A DNA stretch of 64,000 bases. Origin: Cyclobacterium plantarum. Lineage in GTDB: Bacteria > Bacteroidota > Bacteroidia > Cytophagales > Cyclobacteriaceae. The stretch lies in assembly GCF_011290685.1 (NCBI RefSeq), contig NZ_JAANYN010000002.1, positions 434,001 through 498,000 of the forward strand, in the 5' to 3' direction. The notes under the pieces were generated by a model, which searched no databases, was not told the origin of the DNA, and saw only the letters and a program-made list of their open reading frames with translations. Shown here piece after piece: positions 61,141-64,000 of the stretch. The position numbers were made by a program, and so were the translations under genes. Each line of letters opens with the position of its first letter. Positions within the stretch are counted from its first letter, which is position 1.

Positions 61141-62052
61141 ATGATTTTAGAAAGTACAGAAATCACAAAATTTACCTTCTCTGGCCACGATTCTTTCCAT
61201 TGCCGACAACTATGGCTGAAAAAAGGGTATGATTTTGTTCAAGAAGGGAATAATTTTAATGACGAAGATTCAGTTGTACAGCTTGGAGTTGGGAAAAATA
61301 TGGTTTCATCCATTCGTTTTTGGCTGAAGGCTTTCAACATTATTGACAACAAAGACATTCCAACTGAATTTGGCAAACGACTATTTGATGACAATAATGG
61401 CTATGACCCATTTTTGGAGGATGAAGCAAGTCTTTGGCTTTTGCATTATCAATTAGTGAAAAATGGTTTTGCTTCTATTTACTCCATCATTTTCAACGAA
61501 TTCAGAAAAGAGAAACTTTTCTTTAACAAAGAAACCTTTGTGAACTATGTGAAGAGAATTGGCGAAAGCAATCCCGATTTGAATTTCAATGAAAATACGG
61601 TTGCTAAAGATTTTATCGTTTTTACAAACCTTTATAAAAGTGACTCTGAAAGTAATGATGTTGAGGATAGCTTTTCTGGAATTTTATCAGAATTAGGTTT
61701 GCTAAAACTCATATACAAATCTTTTAAAGACGAAAACGGAAAAACAAAAAAGAAAGAAGAGTACTTTATTGAAACCTCAGAAAGAGACAATCTTCCTGAG
61801 TCAATCGTTTTATATGCAATACTTGACAATCCAAATTACGGAAACTCAATCAGTTTAAATTCTTTAGAATTCGATTGGAATAGTCCGGGTTCAATATTCG
61901 CCTTAAATCGTTCGGGTTTGATGAATAAAATCTCTGATATAGTTGATGATTTCAAAGACATCACTTTTACTGACCAAGCAGGGATAAAAGAGTTGCAATT
62001 CAAGACAAAATCAGACGCATACACAATTTTAGATAATTACTATGGCAAATAA
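61141..62052 (+). CDS. DUF4007 family protein
   Basis: 303 residues. The N-terminal motif FTFSGHDSFHCRQLWLKKGYDF and the VVQLGVGKNMVSSIRFWLKAF segment are those of DUF4007; the middle shows PFLEDEASLWLLHYQLV and the C-terminus FTDQAGIKELQFK. No signal or membrane segment; cytoplasmic. From memory, DUF4007 genes tend to be neighbours of PAPS-reductase-like enzymes and large ATPases in DNA-modification or defence islands; that is not visible within this window. The gene is A+T-rich relative to the core genes and overlaps the ATPase start by 11 bases, so they form one transcript. Confidence 0.87.
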   Translation: MILESTEITKFTFSGHDSFHCRQLWLKKGYDFVQEGNNFNDEDSVVQLGVGKNMVSSIRFWLKAFNIIDNKDIPTEFGKRLFDDNNGYDPFLEDEASLWLLHYQLVKNGFASIYSIIFNEFRKEKLFFNKETFVNYVKRIGESNPDLNFNENTVAKDFIVFTNLYKSDSESNDVEDSFSGILSELGLLKLIYKSFKDENGKTKKKEEYFIETSERDNLPESIVLYAILDNPNYGNSISLNSLEFDWNSPGSIFALNRSGLMNKISDIVDDFKDITFTDQAGIKELQFKTKSDAYTILDNYYGK

Positions 62053-64000
62053 TTTCACAACATCGGTAAATATTATCAGGGACACTGATAGGGATTTCAA
62101 CTACATCCCAACACCTAATGCTAGACAAGTTGTTAGCCAAATAGTTAATGACTTTAAAAAAGGCATTCGCTCTTTTAGTGTGGTTGGTACTTATGGTACA
62201 GGAAAATCTTCTTTCCTATTAGCATTTGAGCAGAGCATCAAAGGAACAAAACGATATTTTGAACCTAATTTCTTAATAAATCCAAAGTACGATTTTGCAA
62301 AAATTGTTGGCTCATACGCTTCTATTGTAGAACAATTTGCAGATGCTTTTGAGGTTCAAACAAACAAGAATCAACAAGAAAATATTCTTTCAGAAATATT
62401 TAATCGTTATCATTCCATTGGAAAGGAGAACAAAATTTTATTTATTCTGATTGACGAATTTGGTAAGTTTTTGGAGTACGCAAGTAAACACAATCCTGAA
62501 AAAGAACTTTATTTTGTTCAGCAATTGGCAGAGTTTTGTAATAATCCAAAGCACAATATTGTTTTAATTACCACTGTTCACCAAAGTTTGGAATCGTATG
62601 CTTATTCACTAAGCAAAACGCAACAGCAAGAATGGACTAAGGTAAAAGGTCGTTTTCGTGAAATTACTTTTAACGAACCTGTTGAACAGCTTTTGTTTTT
62701 AGCTTCGGAATATGTTGCTGAGAATTTTGAAACCAAGACTTCAAAATCAGAAATTGAAAAATGTTTGAAACTTACAACTGAAACGAAAGCCTTCAACTTC
62801 AATAAAGATTTCCTTAAAGAAATTGCTTCAAAGCTATATCCGCTTGATATTCTTTCTGCCAATATTCTCACGTTATCATTGCAACGATACGGGCAAAATG
62901 AACGTTCATTGTTTTCATTTCTTGAATCATCAGACCATACAGGTTTGGCGAAATTCAACAAACAGGAAAATCCGTTTTACAATCTGTCAAATGTTTACGA
63001 TTACCTCAATTTCAATTTCTATTCCTTTTTAACCTCAAAATACAACCCCGATTTTTCTGCTTGGAGCTCGATTCGTTCTTCAATAGAAGAAGTGGAAAGA
63101 GCATTTGACTCAAATATCAATGGTTACATCAAAGCGGTAAAAACGATTGGACTTTTGAATATCTTCTCAGCAAGTGGTTCAATCTTGGATTTGAATTTCT
63201 TTGTTGATTATTTGAAAACTGCTTGTGGAGTTTCAGATGCCAATGATATTATAAAAAATCTTGAAGCCAAGAATATTATCCGCTATCGTTCCCATTCAAA
63301 ACGATTTATTCTTTTTGAAGGAACAGATTTAGACATTCAAACTGCATTGATTGAAGCGGGAAATAAAATTTCGGAAGTGGTTGATATTACAACTCTTCTG
63401 AATAAACATATTCAATTTAATCCAGTTTTTGCCAAACAATATTCCTTTGCAACAGGAACTCCGAGATATTTTGAATTTATTATTTCAGACTATCCCGAAA
63501 CCAAAAAAATTCCAGAAGGTGAAATTGATGGCATTGTAAATCTTGTTTTTAATAGCAAGCTGAAAGAAAGCGATATTCAAAATAAATCGAAATTACAGGA
63601 GGAAGCCATTATTTATTGTTTTTTTAAAAATTCGGCTGAGATAAAGAACTTGTTATTTGAAATCGAAAAAATTAAAAAGGTTCTTGAAGAAAACAAGGAT
63701 GATAAAGTAGCTAAAAGAGAATTGGAAAATATTGTTGAGTCTCAAACCCGATTACTCAATCACTATATAACTGACAGTATTTACTCAGGGAGTAAAGAAG
63801 TAAAATGGTTTTTCAATGGAGAGGAAAAGAACGTTGCTGATAAAAAGGACTTCAACAAATTGCTTTCTCAGGTTTGTAGCCTGGTATATGATGCCACACC
63901 TATTTTCAAAAATGAATTGGTAAACAAACATAAAATATCTTCTTCTATCCATACGGCTAAACGCAATTATTTTAAAGCATTAGCCAATGATTGGGATAAA
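62042..64000 (+). CDS. Large P-loop ATPase (C-terminus outside the window)
   Basis: 653 codons are present and the frame is open to the window edge. Walker A is GTYGTGKSS (Lys55), Walker B is LFILIDEFGKFLEY with Asp138-Glu139, and a sensor-like motif HNIVLITTVHQSLESY follows near 175. The region after ~230 is helical, with a winged-helix-like part around 360-430 (LNFFVDYLKTACG, ILFEGTDLDIQTALIEAG) and a long charged coiled coil near 535-580. The overlap with DUF4007 couples translation. It resembles the BrxC/PglY class of defence ATPases in outline only; that identity is not established. Incomplete. Confidence 0.8.
   Translation, partial: MANNFTTSVNIIRDTDRDFNYIPTPNARQVVSQIVNDFKKGIRSFSVVGTYGTGKSSFLLAFEQSIKGTKRYFEPNFLINPKYDFAKIVGSYASIVEQFADAFEVQTNKNQQENILSEIFNRYHSIGKENKILFILIDEFGKFLEYASKHNPEKELYFVQQLAEFCNNPKHNIVLITTVHQSLESYAYSLSKTQQQEWTKVKGRFREITFNEPVEQLLFLASEYVAENFETKTSKSEIEKCLKLTTETKAFNFNKDFLKEIASKLYPLDILSANILTLSLQRYGQNERSLFSFLESSDHTGLAKFNKQENPFYNLSNVYDYLNFNFYSFLTSKYNPDFSAWSSIRSSIEEVERAFDSNINGYIKAVKTIGLLNIFSASGSILDLNFFVDYLKTACGVSDANDIIKNLEAKNIIRYRSHSKRFILFEGTDLDIQTALIEAGNKISEVVDITTLLNKHIQFNPVFAKQYSFATGTPRYFEFIISDYPETKKIPEGEIDGIVNLVFNSKLKESDIQNKSKLQEEAIIYCFFKNSAEIKNLLFEIEKIKKVLEENKDDKVAKRELENIVESQTRLLNHYITDSIYSGSKEVKWFFNGEEKNVADKKDFNKLLSQVCSLVYDATPIFKNELVNKHKISSSIHTAKRNYFKALANDWDK

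Overview
The window looks like a chromosomal segment of a Bacteroidota bacterium, most likely of the Cyclobacteriaceae/Algoriphagus type. The evidence is a set of Bacteroidota-typical families (DUF5777, DUF3078, DUF2141 and DUF1573 proteins, FtsX-type permeases with a long periplasmic loop, lipoproteins with short lipoboxes), the absence of strong Shine-Dalgarno sites, and one textbook Bacteroidota promoter (TTG, 20-nt spacer, TACCTTTG) ahead of the tRNA-Asp locus. Genus-level identity cannot be settled from the sequence alone.

Layout. 1-4.4 kb: the edge of a minus-strand exported protein, then an overlapping plus-strand operon of an ECF sigma factor, a membrane protein that looks like an anti-sigma factor carrying a beta-barrel-like C-terminus, a CHRD-like lipoprotein, a small c-type cytochrome-like lipoprotein, a YceI protein and a DUF5777 barrel. 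4.4-15.9 kb: a carbohydrate-catabolic region with a VOC protein, three Gfo/Idh/MocA oxidoreductases, NagA, a sodium:solute symporter with a small membrane partner, an SDR, a TIM-barrel isomerase/epimerase, a GH88-like hydrolase and an AraC regulator; most of these lie on the minus strand in one co-oriented run. 16.1-16.3 kb: a tRNA-like RNA with an exceptionally long variable arm. 16.4-25 kb: housekeeping and membrane genes including a convergent ppx/ppk1 pair and gyrB. 25.2-28.1 kb: a light-harvesting unit of a proteorhodopsin-type proton pump, lycopene cyclase and the Blh retinal-forming dioxygenase. 28-41 kb: mostly core metabolism (FAD dehydrogenase, tryptophan 2,3-dioxygenase, trpS, phosphohexomutase, universal stress protein, menE and menB). 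41-46 kb: a 1680-residue soluble histidine kinase with about ten PAS domains and one GAF domain. 46-54 kb: sulfide:quinone oxidoreductase, PEP carboxykinase, a beta-propeller lipoprotein, patatin, an esterase-like hydrolase and a VIT-type metal transporter.

From about 54.1 kb the window becomes accessory in character. A tRNA-Asp gene sits at the end of an 82-bp tandem array of decayed tRNA-Asp fragments. It is followed by short, weakly conserved genes, an FtsX permease, a SRAP (YedK-like) protein, an XRE-type regulator and then an A+T-rich pair: a DUF4007 protein overlapping a large P-loop ATPase that runs off the right edge. That last pair is the best candidate for an unusual system here and is probably the start of a defence or DNA-modification cassette whose defining genes lie beyond the window.

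How the parts may work together: the rhodopsin module gives a green-tuned light-driven proton pump with its own retinal supply; SQR could feed electrons from sulfide into the menaquinone pool made by the Men enzymes; and the carbohydrate cluster suggests growth on oxidised or N-acetylated sugar glycosides. No insertion sequence, integrase or CRISPR array was recognised.
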